Part shown: positions 1 to 6,117 of the stretch, in pieces
How positions within the stretch are numbered: position 1 is the first letter of the stretch
How the letters are laid out: each line of letters opens with the position of its first letter
Assembly (NCBI GenBank): GCA_024762915.1
Contig: JANTGL010000162.1
Span: forward strand, 1-6,208
Reading direction: 5' to 3'
DNA: 6,208 nucleotides
From: Bacteroidales bacterium
GTDB taxonomy: Bacteria; Bacteroidota; Bacteroidia; Bacteroidales; JAADGE01
Program-made: the position numbers and the translations under genes
Notes under the pieces: generated by a model
What the model was told of the DNA's origin: nothing
What the model saw: only the letters and a program-made list of their open reading frames with translations
The model's database searches: none

Positions 1-546
1 TTTCGGAACTTTTCCGAAATTCTTTTTAAACTTCGGATGCGACATGAGTGCATCATAGACTTTATCATCAGGATTACTCCACTCTACTCCGCCGTATAAA
101 CCTTCGGTGTTTTGTCTGAAAATAACAACATCAACTCCGGGTTCTTCTATTTCACCGTTTTTTCCTCTTCTGATAAAATTCAAGGGATTGCCTTTGTATG
201 TTTTACAAGGTCGTGCACATATTTCCAATCCGAAATGCTGACGCAACCCGACAATAGGGCTGGAATATATCAAACCTTTTTCTTTTAATTCGGGAGCTAA
301 TTCTTCAAATGCTTCATCTTTCGGTTTTGAAGTGATAGCACCGAAAAGGGCAATCTTATGTTTTTCAAGCAAATCAATGGTTCTTTCCGGAAGCGGATTT
401 CCTTCCTTTCTCCAGAATTCCCAGCCGATATCGCCTTCAACATAGTCGGCTTCAAAACCGGCTGCGTTTAATACTCTTAATGTTTCGTCGAGAACGGCTT
501 TTCCTATTCCGTCTCCGGGTAAAGTTACAATGGTTCTTTTTGACAT
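1..546 (-). CDS. Isocitrate/isopropylmalate dehydrogenase family protein, probably isocitrate dehydrogenase (N-terminal 182 codons; 3' end outside window)
   Basis: Cytoplasmic beta-decarboxylating dehydrogenase that oxidises a 2-hydroxy acid such as isocitrate with NAD(P)+. Reading from the ATG at 546-544 gives an open frame to the window edge. It starts MSKRTIVTLPGDGIG, the family's N-terminal cofactor-site motif. Residues 96-102 (SPIVGLR) align with the isocitrate-binding segment of E. coli Icd (SLNVALR), placing Ser96 at Icd Ser113. Arg102 and Arg112 keep the ten-residue spacing of Icd Arg119/Arg129, and Tyr151 in FRQNTEGLYGG matches Icd Tyr160. The Ser favours isocitrate over isopropylmalate, although Icd Asn115 is replaced by Ile98. 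The NAD/NADP-determining region and the catalytic Lys/Asp residues lie outside the window, so coenzyme preference cannot be read. Family members are roughly 330-420 residues, so about half is present. The gene is divergent from the peptidase pair and has no leuBCD-type neighbour in view. Family assignment is firm; substrate is inference. Confidence 0.9.
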   Translation of the reverse strand, partial: MSKRTIVTLPGDGIGKAVLDETLRVLNAAGFEADYVEGDIGWEFWRKEGNPLPERTIDLLEKHKIALFGAITSKPKDEAFEELAPELKEKGLIYSSPIVGLRQHFGLEICARPCKTYKGNPLNFIRRGKNGEIEEPGVDVVIFRQNTEGLYGGVEWSNPDDKVYDALMSHPKFKKNFGKVPK

Positions 547-562
547 AACAATTCGTTTATAA

Positions 563-613
563 TTTGTTTTTAATTAAAATTTCGTAAATTTATACTTTTT
601 AATTCAATTCAAA
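563..613. promoter_or_regulatory. Candidate divergent promoters sharing a palindromic -7-like box
   Basis: The 93-bp gap between the divergent starts (546 and 640) must serve both genes. A palindromic TAAATTTA at 585-592 resembles the Bacteroidota -7 consensus TAnnTTTG (last base differs) on either strand. Facing right, TTTG at 563-566 lies 18 bp upstream. Facing left, TTTG (CAAA on the plus strand at 610-613) lies 17 bp upstream. Start sites would then fall about 30-40 bp before each ATG. Another -7-like match for the right-hand gene is TACTTTTT at 593-600, but it has no well-spaced upstream TTTG. Both genes have A-rich leaders without a Shine-Dalgarno sequence. In such AT-rich DNA chance matches are common, so confidence is low. 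Confidence 0.3.
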
Positions 614-639
614 AATTCAATATTAAAATTAAACAAAAA

Positions 640-2085
640 ATGCTAAAAAACACATTTTTATTACTTCTGATTTCTATTTCGCTAACGACATCTTTATTCT
701 CTCAACAAATTGATTGCTATACGATTATTGCAGGCAAGAACACAACTTCAGACGGCTCGATTCTTGTCGGACATAACGAAGACGACGGCGGACCCGAAAT
801 GCTTGTCAATTGGTTTAAAGTTCCGGAAAAAAAATATAAAAAAAACGACAGCATTACATTATTGAACGGAACAAAAATTCCGCAAAGTGAGAGAACATTT
901 TCTTATCTTCGTTTTCAAGTTACAAAACAAAAATTCGGCGATGCGTATTTGAACGAACATTCCGTTTTAATTTGTTCCGATGCCTGTGCGTCAAAAGAAG
1001 ATACGGCAAAAGGCAATATCGGATATTATTTGCGAAAAATTCTTGCCGAACGTGCAACAAGTGCAAGAAATGCCGTGAAACTTGCCGGCAAACTTATCGA
1101 AACCTACGGTTATGAAAGTTCCGGAAGAACATACACAATTGCCGATGCTAACGAAGCTTGGATGCTATCCGCCGTTAAAGGCAAACATTGGATTGCACAA
1201 CGCATCCCGGATGATGAAACGGCAATTATACCGAATTATTACACCATTCAGGAAGTTGATTTAAAAGACAGTGCAAATTTTCTTGCAGCACCCGACCTTA
1301 TTGAATATGCCGAAAAAAGAAGATGGTATAATCCCGAAAAAGACGGTAATTTTAATTTCAGAAAAGTTTACGGTGATTCTGCTTGTAATATTGCCGATTA
1401 CAATATTCCGCGACATTTAGCGGGAATAAATTTTCTTTCCGAAAAACAATATAACGAAAATACGGTTTTACCTTTTTCATTCATTCCGAAGAAGAAAATA
1501 AATAAAAAAGATATTGAAAATATACTTTCAAGTCATTATGAAGGAACTAAATATTGCAAACTTCCCGAAAATAAAAATCCGCATAAAAACCAAATCAGAG
1601 GTATATGTGATTATAATACGCAATTCAGTTTTGTAGCTCAATTGAGAAGTAATATGCCTGCCGGTATCGGTTCGCTTATATGGATTGCACCCTATAACGG
1701 ATGTTTGTTTCCTTATATTCCTTTGTATTTGGGAATTTATGATACGAATAAAAAAGTTCGTCTTTCAAACAGAAATTTTGCCGAAGAATTACAATTTAAA
1801 AATGAACAAAACAATTTGGAACAATTTACACAACATGCTTATTATCAATTTAATGAATACGTAAAATTTATTGAAGAAAATTATCCCGAAAGAATTGAAG
1901 AAGCACGAATTTTTAAAAATTTAGTTGAAACAAAACTTGACAGAAATCAAAAAAAATTAGAAAATTCAGTTCTTGAAGTTTATAATTCGTATCCCGATGA
2001 TACAAAAAAAATTCTGACAGATTATTGTAATCGTTATTTTGATACAATTTTAAGAATATCAAAACAAATTATGCAAACTAATTAA
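640..2085 (+). CDS. Exported C69-family dipeptidase (Ntn-hydrolase cysteine peptidase, PepD-like)
   Basis: Predicted to cleave dipeptides or short peptides outside the cytoplasm. Residues 1-21 form a type I signal peptide (Lys3, then a hydrophobic run, ending SLFS before Gln22). Cys26 follows almost at once and heads the family signature: CYTIIAGKNTTSDGS at 26-40, then HNEDD at 45-49. In C69 enzymes this Cys becomes the N-terminal nucleophile after the residues ahead of it are removed; here the short propeptide would be QQID. Other family landmarks are EAW (172-174) with KHWIAQRIPDD (182-192), PNYYTI (198-203), SHYEGTKY (298-305) and the PAGIGSLIWIAP stretch (340-351) leading to FPYIPLYLG. 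The C-terminal 100 residues are charged and helical. Length (481) is normal for the family. QID-C is not a lipobox, so a lipoprotein is unlikely. The start is preceded by AAACAAAAA and gives a complete signal peptide. The gene ends 10 bp before the WD40-caspase gene and is probably in an operon with it. Natural substrate unknown. Confidence 0.92.
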   Translation: MLKNTFLLLLISISLTTSLFSQQIDCYTIIAGKNTTSDGSILVGHNEDDGGPEMLVNWFKVPEKKYKKNDSITLLNGTKIPQSERTFSYLRFQVTKQKFGDAYLNEHSVLICSDACASKEDTAKGNIGYYLRKILAERATSARNAVKLAGKLIETYGYESSGRTYTIADANEAWMLSAVKGKHWIAQRIPDDETAIIPNYYTIQEVDLKDSANFLAAPDLIEYAEKRRWYNPEKDGNFNFRKVYGDSACNIADYNIPRHLAGINFLSEKQYNENTVLPFSFIPKKKINKKDIENILSSHYEGTKYCKLPENKNPHKNQIRGICDYNTQFSFVAQLRSNMPAGIGSLIWIAPYNGCLFPYIPLYLGIYDTNKKVRLSNRNFAEELQFKNEQNNLEQFTQHAYYQFNEYVKFIEENYPERIEEARIFKNLVETKLDRNQKKLENSVLEVYNSYPDDTKKILTDYCNRYFDTILRISKQIMQTN

Positions 2086-2095
2086 ATTCATTACC

Positions 2096-5000
2096 ATGAA
2101 AAAAACACTTCTTTTACTCGCTATACTCTTTACCGGAATATATACATTTTCGCAAGAGCCGGAATTTGAAACCGTTATTCAAAGAGGGCATCTCGGTGCG
2201 GTAAAAATTGCCGTTTTCAGTCCCGACGGAAAATACATCATTACAGGCGGAAGAGACCGAACAGCAAAACTTTGGGAAGTTACAACCGGCAGAGAAATGC
2301 GAACTTTTGTAGGACACCAAGGAACCATTGAAGTATTGTGTTTTTCGCCCGACGGAAAATTCATTGCAACCGGCAGCACCGATAAAACTGTTAAATTATG
2401 GAATATTTTAACCGGTGAATTAATCAGAACTTACGATGATAAAAACGATAAATCGTATTTTAAAACAGGAATAACTTCAATTGCTTTTACGACTGACGGC
2501 AAAAAACTCATAGCAGGCGGTACAAACCGATATTTAAGAATTTACGACACCGATACCGGTAAATTACTGAAAAAATTTGAAGTTACGTCGAATATGGGCA
2601 CCAACACAGGTGTACAATTGCAAATGAGTAAAAATAATAAAGATATTTTGGTTGGAGAAGATAACCGAAAGGCAGCAATTTATGATATCGAAACCGGAGA
2701 AAAAAAGACTTTGTTAAAATCATTTGATAAAGGAAGTTGCGGCGGTTGCGGCACTTTTGCAAAATTTTCAAGCGATGAAAAATATGTTATATCCGGTTCA
2801 CACAACGGAAATTTAGTTCTTTGGAACTTAAAAACAGGAAAAATTGAAAAAACCTATTTACCTGAATTAAAAGATATAACTTCGGTTGATATAAGCAAAG
2901 ACGGAAAAACAATCCTATATTCGGATAAAGAAAACGTATTTTTATTTAATCGCTATTCAGGGAGAAAAGTTAAAACAATAAAACCTCATAAAAAAGAAAT
3001 TAACTCTGCAATAATAAGTCCCGGAGGCACATATTTTTTAACTTCCGCAGATGACGGAACGGCAAAATTGATAAAAACATCAAACGGAAGAACTGTCCGA
3101 ACATTTGTCGGATACATTAATAAAAGCAATCAAGGAACGGATTTAGACAGAGAAAACTATTGGCAATCTTGGGCAAGAGCTTATTTTGACCGAAAAACTT
3201 CCGTAAAACTCAGTCCTGACGGAAAACTTTTGATAATAGGAAAACAAGATTCTATTGCGAAAGTACTTGATTTTAGTACGGGGAAAACAATATTCAACTT
3301 AAAAGGCCATTCGGCAGCTGTTATTTGTTTTGACTTTTCTCCCGACAGTAAAATGATAGCAACAGGCAGCAACGATAAAACCATAAAATTATGGAATACG
3401 GCAGACGGTAAACTTATTAAAACCTTAAAAGGTCATTCTGCAATGATTTTTGATGTCCATTTTAATTCCGACGGAACAAGATTATTATCAGGAAGTTGGG
3501 ACGGAGATGCTTATATTTGGGATGTAAAAACAGGTAAACGAGAGAATTACTTTAAGAATGTTAAAGCATTTTGCTCAAATTTTTCACCTATCGGAAATTA
3601 TATTGTAACCGGAGGTCTTGACAAAAGTTTCTCATTATATGAAATTGATTCAAAACAATTATTCAGAAATTTTATCGGACATACCGAACCGGTATCTTCT
3701 TTTGATTTCTCACCTGACGGCAGAACATTGGTTTCCGGTTCGTGGGACGGAAATGTTTTTATTTGGGATATGATTTCCGGATTTCAACTCAGAAAAATTA
3801 ATCCCGAACAAGGACAAATCCATTCTGTTGCTTTTTCAGGGAACGGAAAATATGTTTTTACCGGCGGATCAAACGGGACAATTAAAATGTGGAATACAAA
3901 CACAGGAAAATTACTTAAAATATTTGACGGACACAAATCTGCCGTAACTTCATTGCAGGTGTCTCCGGATAATCAAACACTTGTTTCATGCAGTATTCAA
4001 GGTGTTGTAAAGATCTGGGAAATTGTAAATGCAAAAATCATTTACACTTATTATCAATTATCAAGAAATGATTGGTTTGTTAAAGCAAGAGGAGGTTTTT
4101 TTGACGGTAATGCCGGAGCAAAAAAATATATTTTCTACGTTAAAGGCATGCAAACCTTTAATGTCGATCAATTTTTTGAAGATTTTTACCGTCCGGGATT
4201 ACTTCAATATGCCTATAAAACAAGAGGTTTGATTAATGAAAATATCAATATGGAAGATAATTTACAAAAATCACCGCCGCCAAGTGTAAAATTTACGACA
4301 AATTATAACGATTCTATTTTCAAAAACGGAATTATAACGGTTAATTTTCAAGTTTCGGATAACGGAGGCGGAATTGACGAAATAAAAGTAACCCAAAACG
4401 GTAAACGTATCATTTCTGATTTTAAAAGAAATAAAAAAATTAAAAGAGGGAAACGTTTAAACGAATCTTTGGAATTGATGTTGGTTCCCGGAAATAACAA
4501 AATACAAGTTTCAGCTTTCAGTCAAGGAAGAATTGAATCGAATATTATTTCTCAAAATATCATATTTCAAAGTGATGAGACGCTTCCGGATTGCTATATT
4601 CTGACAATCGGAATTAATAAATACAAAAATGAAAGTTTAAATTTAAATTATGCGAAACCGGATGCAAAAGCATTCTCAAATGTGATAAAAAAACACAGTA
4701 AAAATTTATTTAATACAATGACATTTTATAATTTACTGGATAATGATGCCACAAAAAACAATATTATCAATGCAATAAATGCCATTGCCGCAAAAGCAAA
4801 ACCGAAAGACGTATTTATTTTTTATTATGCGGGACACGGCAGCATGGTCGGAACGGATTTTTATTTTATCCCGACAAATTGTATCCGAATTTATGATATG
4901 AATGACTTAACGGATAATGCACTTGATGCCGAATACATGCAAAAAAAATTCAGCATGATTAAAGCTTTGAAACAAGTAATGATTCTTGATGCTTGCCAAT

Positions 5001-5347
5001 CGGGGGGAGCTACCGAAGTACTTGCACAAAGAGGAGCAGTTAAGGAAAAAGCCATTGCACAACTTTCCCGAAGTGCGGGTATTCATGTTTTGGCATCAGC
5101 CGGCAGCGAACAATTTGCCGTAGAATTTAAAAGCTTGGGACACGGTTTGTTTACCTACATTCTTCTGGATGCCCTCAACGGAAGTGCCGACGGTTCGCCG
5201 CTCGACGGCAAAGTTACAATCTATGAATTAAAATCTTACCTCGACGATCAAGTGCCTGAATACACGAGTAAATTTAAAGGTGTTCGACAATATCCTTACT
5301 CCTATTCCGGCGGAAATGATTTTCCTTTAACATTGGATGAAAAATAA
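2096..5347 (+). CDS. Exported WD40-repeat/caspase-like (C14) protease with two predicted seven-bladed propellers
   Basis: Likely an extracytoplasmic cysteine protease whose propellers bind partners or substrates. Residues 1-19 are a signal peptide (MKKTLLLLAI..., cleavage likely after TFS before Gln20). I count 14 WD40 units: seven at about 31-338 and seven at about 367-652, split by a non-repeat linker (about 339-366). Blades 2 and 9 are the most canonical (TGSTDKTVKLW and TGSNDKTIKLW); blades 4, 6 and 11 are degenerate. Next come a region with NDWFVKARGGFFDG and FYRPGLLQ (658-704), seen in other bacterial WD40-caspase proteins, a PPPS hinge, and an Ig-like beta segment (about 730-825). The caspase-like domain spans about 832-1078: ILTIGINKY (835-843), His914 in YYAGHG, Cys967 in ILDACQSGG, then HGLFTYILLDAL and YPYSYSGGNDFPL near the end. 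Both dyad residues are present, so it should be active. Asp965, two before the Cys, matches the S1-pocket Asp of metacaspases and suggests basic P1 specificity. No transmembrane segment or T9SS C-terminal domain follows, so a periplasmic location is most likely. Physiological role unknown. Confidence 0.93.
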   Translation: MKKTLLLLAILFTGIYTFSQEPEFETVIQRGHLGAVKIAVFSPDGKYIITGGRDRTAKLWEVTTGREMRTFVGHQGTIEVLCFSPDGKFIATGSTDKTVKLWNILTGELIRTYDDKNDKSYFKTGITSIAFTTDGKKLIAGGTNRYLRIYDTDTGKLLKKFEVTSNMGTNTGVQLQMSKNNKDILVGEDNRKAAIYDIETGEKKTLLKSFDKGSCGGCGTFAKFSSDEKYVISGSHNGNLVLWNLKTGKIEKTYLPELKDITSVDISKDGKTILYSDKENVFLFNRYSGRKVKTIKPHKKEINSAIISPGGTYFLTSADDGTAKLIKTSNGRTVRTFVGYINKSNQGTDLDRENYWQSWARAYFDRKTSVKLSPDGKLLIIGKQDSIAKVLDFSTGKTIFNLKGHSAAVICFDFSPDSKMIATGSNDKTIKLWNTADGKLIKTLKGHSAMIFDVHFNSDGTRLLSGSWDGDAYIWDVKTGKRENYFKNVKAFCSNFSPIGNYIVTGGLDKSFSLYEIDSKQLFRNFIGHTEPVSSFDFSPDGRTLVSGSWDGNVFIWDMISGFQLRKINPEQGQIHSVAFSGNGKYVFTGGSNGTIKMWNTNTGKLLKIFDGHKSAVTSLQVSPDNQTLVSCSIQGVVKIWEIVNAKIIYTYYQLSRNDWFVKARGGFFDGNAGAKKYIFYVKGMQTFNVDQFFEDFYRPGLLQYAYKTRGLINENINMEDNLQKSPPPSVKFTTNYNDSIFKNGIITVNFQVSDNGGGIDEIKVTQNGKRIISDFKRNKKIKRGKRLNESLELMLVPGNNKIQVSAFSQGRIESNIISQNIIFQSDETLPDCYILTIGINKYKNESLNLNYAKPDAKAFSNVIKKHSKNLFNTMTFYNLLDNDATKNNIINAINAIAAKAKPKDVFIFYYAGHGSMVGTDFYFIPTNCIRIYDMNDLTDNALDAEYMQKKFSMIKALKQVMILDACQSGGATEVLAQRGAVKEKAIAQLSRSAGIHVLASAGSEQFAVEFKSLGHGLFTYILLDALNGSADGSPLDGKVTIYELKSYLDDQVPEYTSKFKGVRQYPYSYSGGNDFPLTLDEK

Positions 5348-5350
5348 GTT

Positions 5351-5391
5351 TGAAAGGTGAAAGGTGAAAGGTGAAAGGTGAAAGGTGAAAG
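5351..5391 (+). repeat. Perfect tandem heptamer (TGAAAGG) x5 plus a six-base partial unit
   Basis: Five identical TGAAAGG units run from 5351 to 5385, followed by TGAAAG at 5386-5391. The array starts three bases after the TAA of the WD40-caspase gene. Perfect identity over about 5.9 copies indicates recent slippage expansion and likely copy-number variation between strains. Because it lies after the stop, changes cannot shift the reading frame; any effect would be on the 3' UTR. The final unit runs into a small palindrome, TGAAAGTTTCA, at 5386-5396. Confidence 0.97.
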
Positions 5392-5410
5392 TTTCAAAGA
5401 ACTCTTTTAC

Positions 5411-5447
5411 CGCAAAGGGCACAAAGATATACACAAAGTTCACAAAA
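5411..5447 (+). repeat. CGCAAAG/CACAAAG motif cluster, likely copy of a dispersed intergenic repeat
   Basis: Four related heptamers lie at 5411 (CGCAAAG), 5420 (CACAAAG), 5432 (CACAAAG) and 5441 (CACAAAA), with start-to-start spacings of 9, 12 and 9 bp. The phrase beginning ACCGCAAAGGGC resembles, from memory, a repeat type found in many intergenic regions of Bacteroidota and some other bacteria, in which CGCAAAG recurs at such spacings. The motif cluster is seen directly; its membership of a dispersed family is recall, not a search result. Confidence 0.6.
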
Positions 5448-5506
5448 GAACATATTTCGAAATTCATTATTAAAAGTCATTCTTGTCCGAGATAATTTTT
5501 ACAAAA

Positions 5507-5543
5507 GGGCTCAAACCCTAATTTTTCAGGGTGATTTCAGCCC
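5507..5543 (+). other. Imperfect hairpin in the 3' region of the peptidase operon
   Basis: GGGCT at 5507-5511 can pair with AGCCC at 5539-5543. Inside it AAA (5513-5515) can pair with TTT (5535-5537), and CCCT (5516-5519) pairs with AGGG (5528-5531) around an eight-base AT-rich loop. This gives about 12 pairs with a C/C mismatch and a three-base bulge. It is followed by CC and a palindrome ACTTAAGT (5547-5554), not by a T-run, so it is a poor intrinsic terminator. It could be an RNA 3'-end structure or a remnant of a dispersed palindromic repeat. Confidence 0.45.
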
Positions 5544-5577
5544 CCGACTTAAGTTAATTTCAAATTTATCAACATTC

Positions 5578-5594
5578 AGGACTTTAGTCCTTTT
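5578..5594 (+). terminator. Short inverted repeat with T4 tail, weak terminator candidate
   Basis: AGGACT (5578-5583) and AGTCCT (5586-5591) are exact complements separated by TT. A realistic fold is a 5-bp stem with a TTTA loop, followed by a run of four T (5591-5594). It lies 231 bp after the stop of the WD40-caspase gene and is the first hairpin plus T-run seen downstream. The short stem and tail make it weak, and it may instead be part of a repeat family. Confidence 0.3.
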
Positions 5595-5677
5595 AAACGG
5601 ATTTAATATATAAAATATACAAAATATCTATTCCGTATTATTGCATATTTCTCAATTTATCGGACAATATTGATATA

Positions 5678-5709
5678 AAACCTTATAATTCTAGTTAAAC
5701 CTTATTATT
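5678..5709 (+). repeat. 13-bp direct repeat, two copies 19 bp apart
   Basis: AAACCTTATAATT at 5678-5690 and AAACCTTATTATT at 5697-5709 agree at 12 of 13 positions. Start-to-start distance is 19 bp. The pair lies upstream of the 21-bp array and is not part of its register. No function can be assigned. Confidence 0.6.
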
Positions 5710-5774
5710 TTAATGTTGAAATTATTACATCTGATTAAAAAAACATAAATTAATTTCAAATCATCAATTTCAAA

Positions 5775-6005
5775 TTTTAAACATTCGGCTTTGAAATTAT
5801 AATATTCGATTGCGATATTTTTATATACGAAGTCGTATGTTTTAACATCGTTTTTGACTGTTATAACTTCGCTTTCGAGTAATTTAACATTTCACTTGAA
5901 TGTTTTAACTCCGATACTGAGTGTTTTAATTCCGATATTGAATGTTTTAACTCCGATTTCGGACTTCAAACACTCGATTTTGTCAGTTTTAGAGACAAAT
6001 TGTCG
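5775..6005 (+). repeat. Degenerate 21-bp-period tandem array, about 11 units
   Basis: Cutting the sequence every 21 bases from 5775 aligns units starting at 5775, 5796, 5817, 5838, 5859, 5880, 5901, 5922, 5943, 5964 and 5985. In the first ten units, columns 12-13 are CG in nine (not 5880) and column 19 is G in all ten. Columns 1-8 read close to TGTTTTAA in five units (5838, 5859, 5901, 5922, 5943). The three adjacent units at 5901, 5922 and 5943 are the most alike. A weaker unit may precede at 5754. The last unit (5985) is decayed. The period equals two helical turns of B-DNA and seven codons. There are no unique spacers, so this is not a CRISPR array. Likely an old slippage product; a protein-binding role is speculative. 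Confidence 0.85.
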
Positions 6006-6056
6006 TGTTTTTTTACCAAAAATCGCAAAGAATACAAATTTTACAAAAAACAACTC

Positions 6057-6112
6057 TTCATTATTCATCATTCAGTGTTAATTGTCAATTATCAATCGTC
6101 AATTGTTAATTA
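6057..6112 (+). repeat. Eight contiguous degenerate 7-bp units (TTCATTA to TTAATTA)
   Basis: Eight heptamers follow one another without a gap: TTCATTA (6057), TTCATCA (6064), TTCAGTG (6071), TTAATTG (6078), TCAATTA (6085), TCAATCG (6092), TCAATTG (6099) and TTAATTA (6106). The arms 6078-6090 and 6101-6113 are also an imperfect inverted repeat (11 of 13 complementary). This ATTCATCATTC / GTCAATTATCAAT style is frequent in Bacteroidota intergenic DNA as I recall it. It ends five bases before the ATG of the candidate ORF at 6118, so it would form that gene's leader if the gene is real. Confidence 0.7.
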
Positions 6113-6117
6113 AAAAC

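Larger units (their letters stand above)
5348..6117. other. Gene-free AT-rich spacer built of short repeats
   Basis: No protein or RNA gene is supported in these 770 bp. The only frame of any length (5854-6081, plus strand) starts at TTG, lies across the 21-bp repeat array and encodes seven-residue echoes of it, so it reads as a by-product of the repeat. The stretch holds, in order: a perfect heptamer array touching the upstream stop, a CACAAAG motif cluster, two hairpins, a 13-bp direct repeat, a 21-bp-period array and a 7-bp-period array. Each is listed separately. Stretches not covered by these (for example 5595-5677 and 5710-5753) are plain AT-rich DNA in which I see no signal. Confidence 0.75.

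Noticed and set aside
1..546. Isopropylmalate dehydrogenase (LeuB)
   Set aside because: The substrate-site segment SPIVGLR carries the Ser of isocitrate dehydrogenases and not the LRLRK-type motif of LeuB, and no leu genes are visible. It is not fully excluded because the gene is truncated.
703..717. Lipoprotein attachment at Cys26 of the C69 peptidase
   Set aside because: The residues before Cys are QID, not a lipobox, and the following CYTIIAGK...DGS pattern identifies it as the catalytic N-terminal Cys of the family.
2096..5347. Intracellular phage-defence caspase system
   Set aside because: The protein has a clear signal peptide, and no sensor, gasdermin, CBASS or toxin gene is adjacent. 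The neighbour is an exported dipeptidase.
5255..5347. Type IX secretion C-terminal sorting domain on the WD40-caspase protein
   Set aside because: The caspase-like fold runs to within a few residues of the C-terminus (PLTLDEK), leaving no room for the usual 70-100 residue beta-sandwich.
5893..6040. Minus-strand frame reading IGVKTFN/IGIKTLS heptapeptides through the same array
   Set aside because: It has no start codon and is about 45 codons long between stops. The periodic peptide is again a product of the DNA repeat.
5854..6081. 75-codon plus-strand frame across the 21-bp array
   Set aside because: It begins at TTG, and its seven-residue echoes (NVLTPIL, SVLIPIL, NVLTPIS) follow simply from a 21-bp repeat. 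It has no recognisable domain or leader.
5775..6112. CRISPR array
   Set aside because: The units are contiguous, degenerate and 21 or 7 bp long. There are no unique spacers of regular length and no cas gene.
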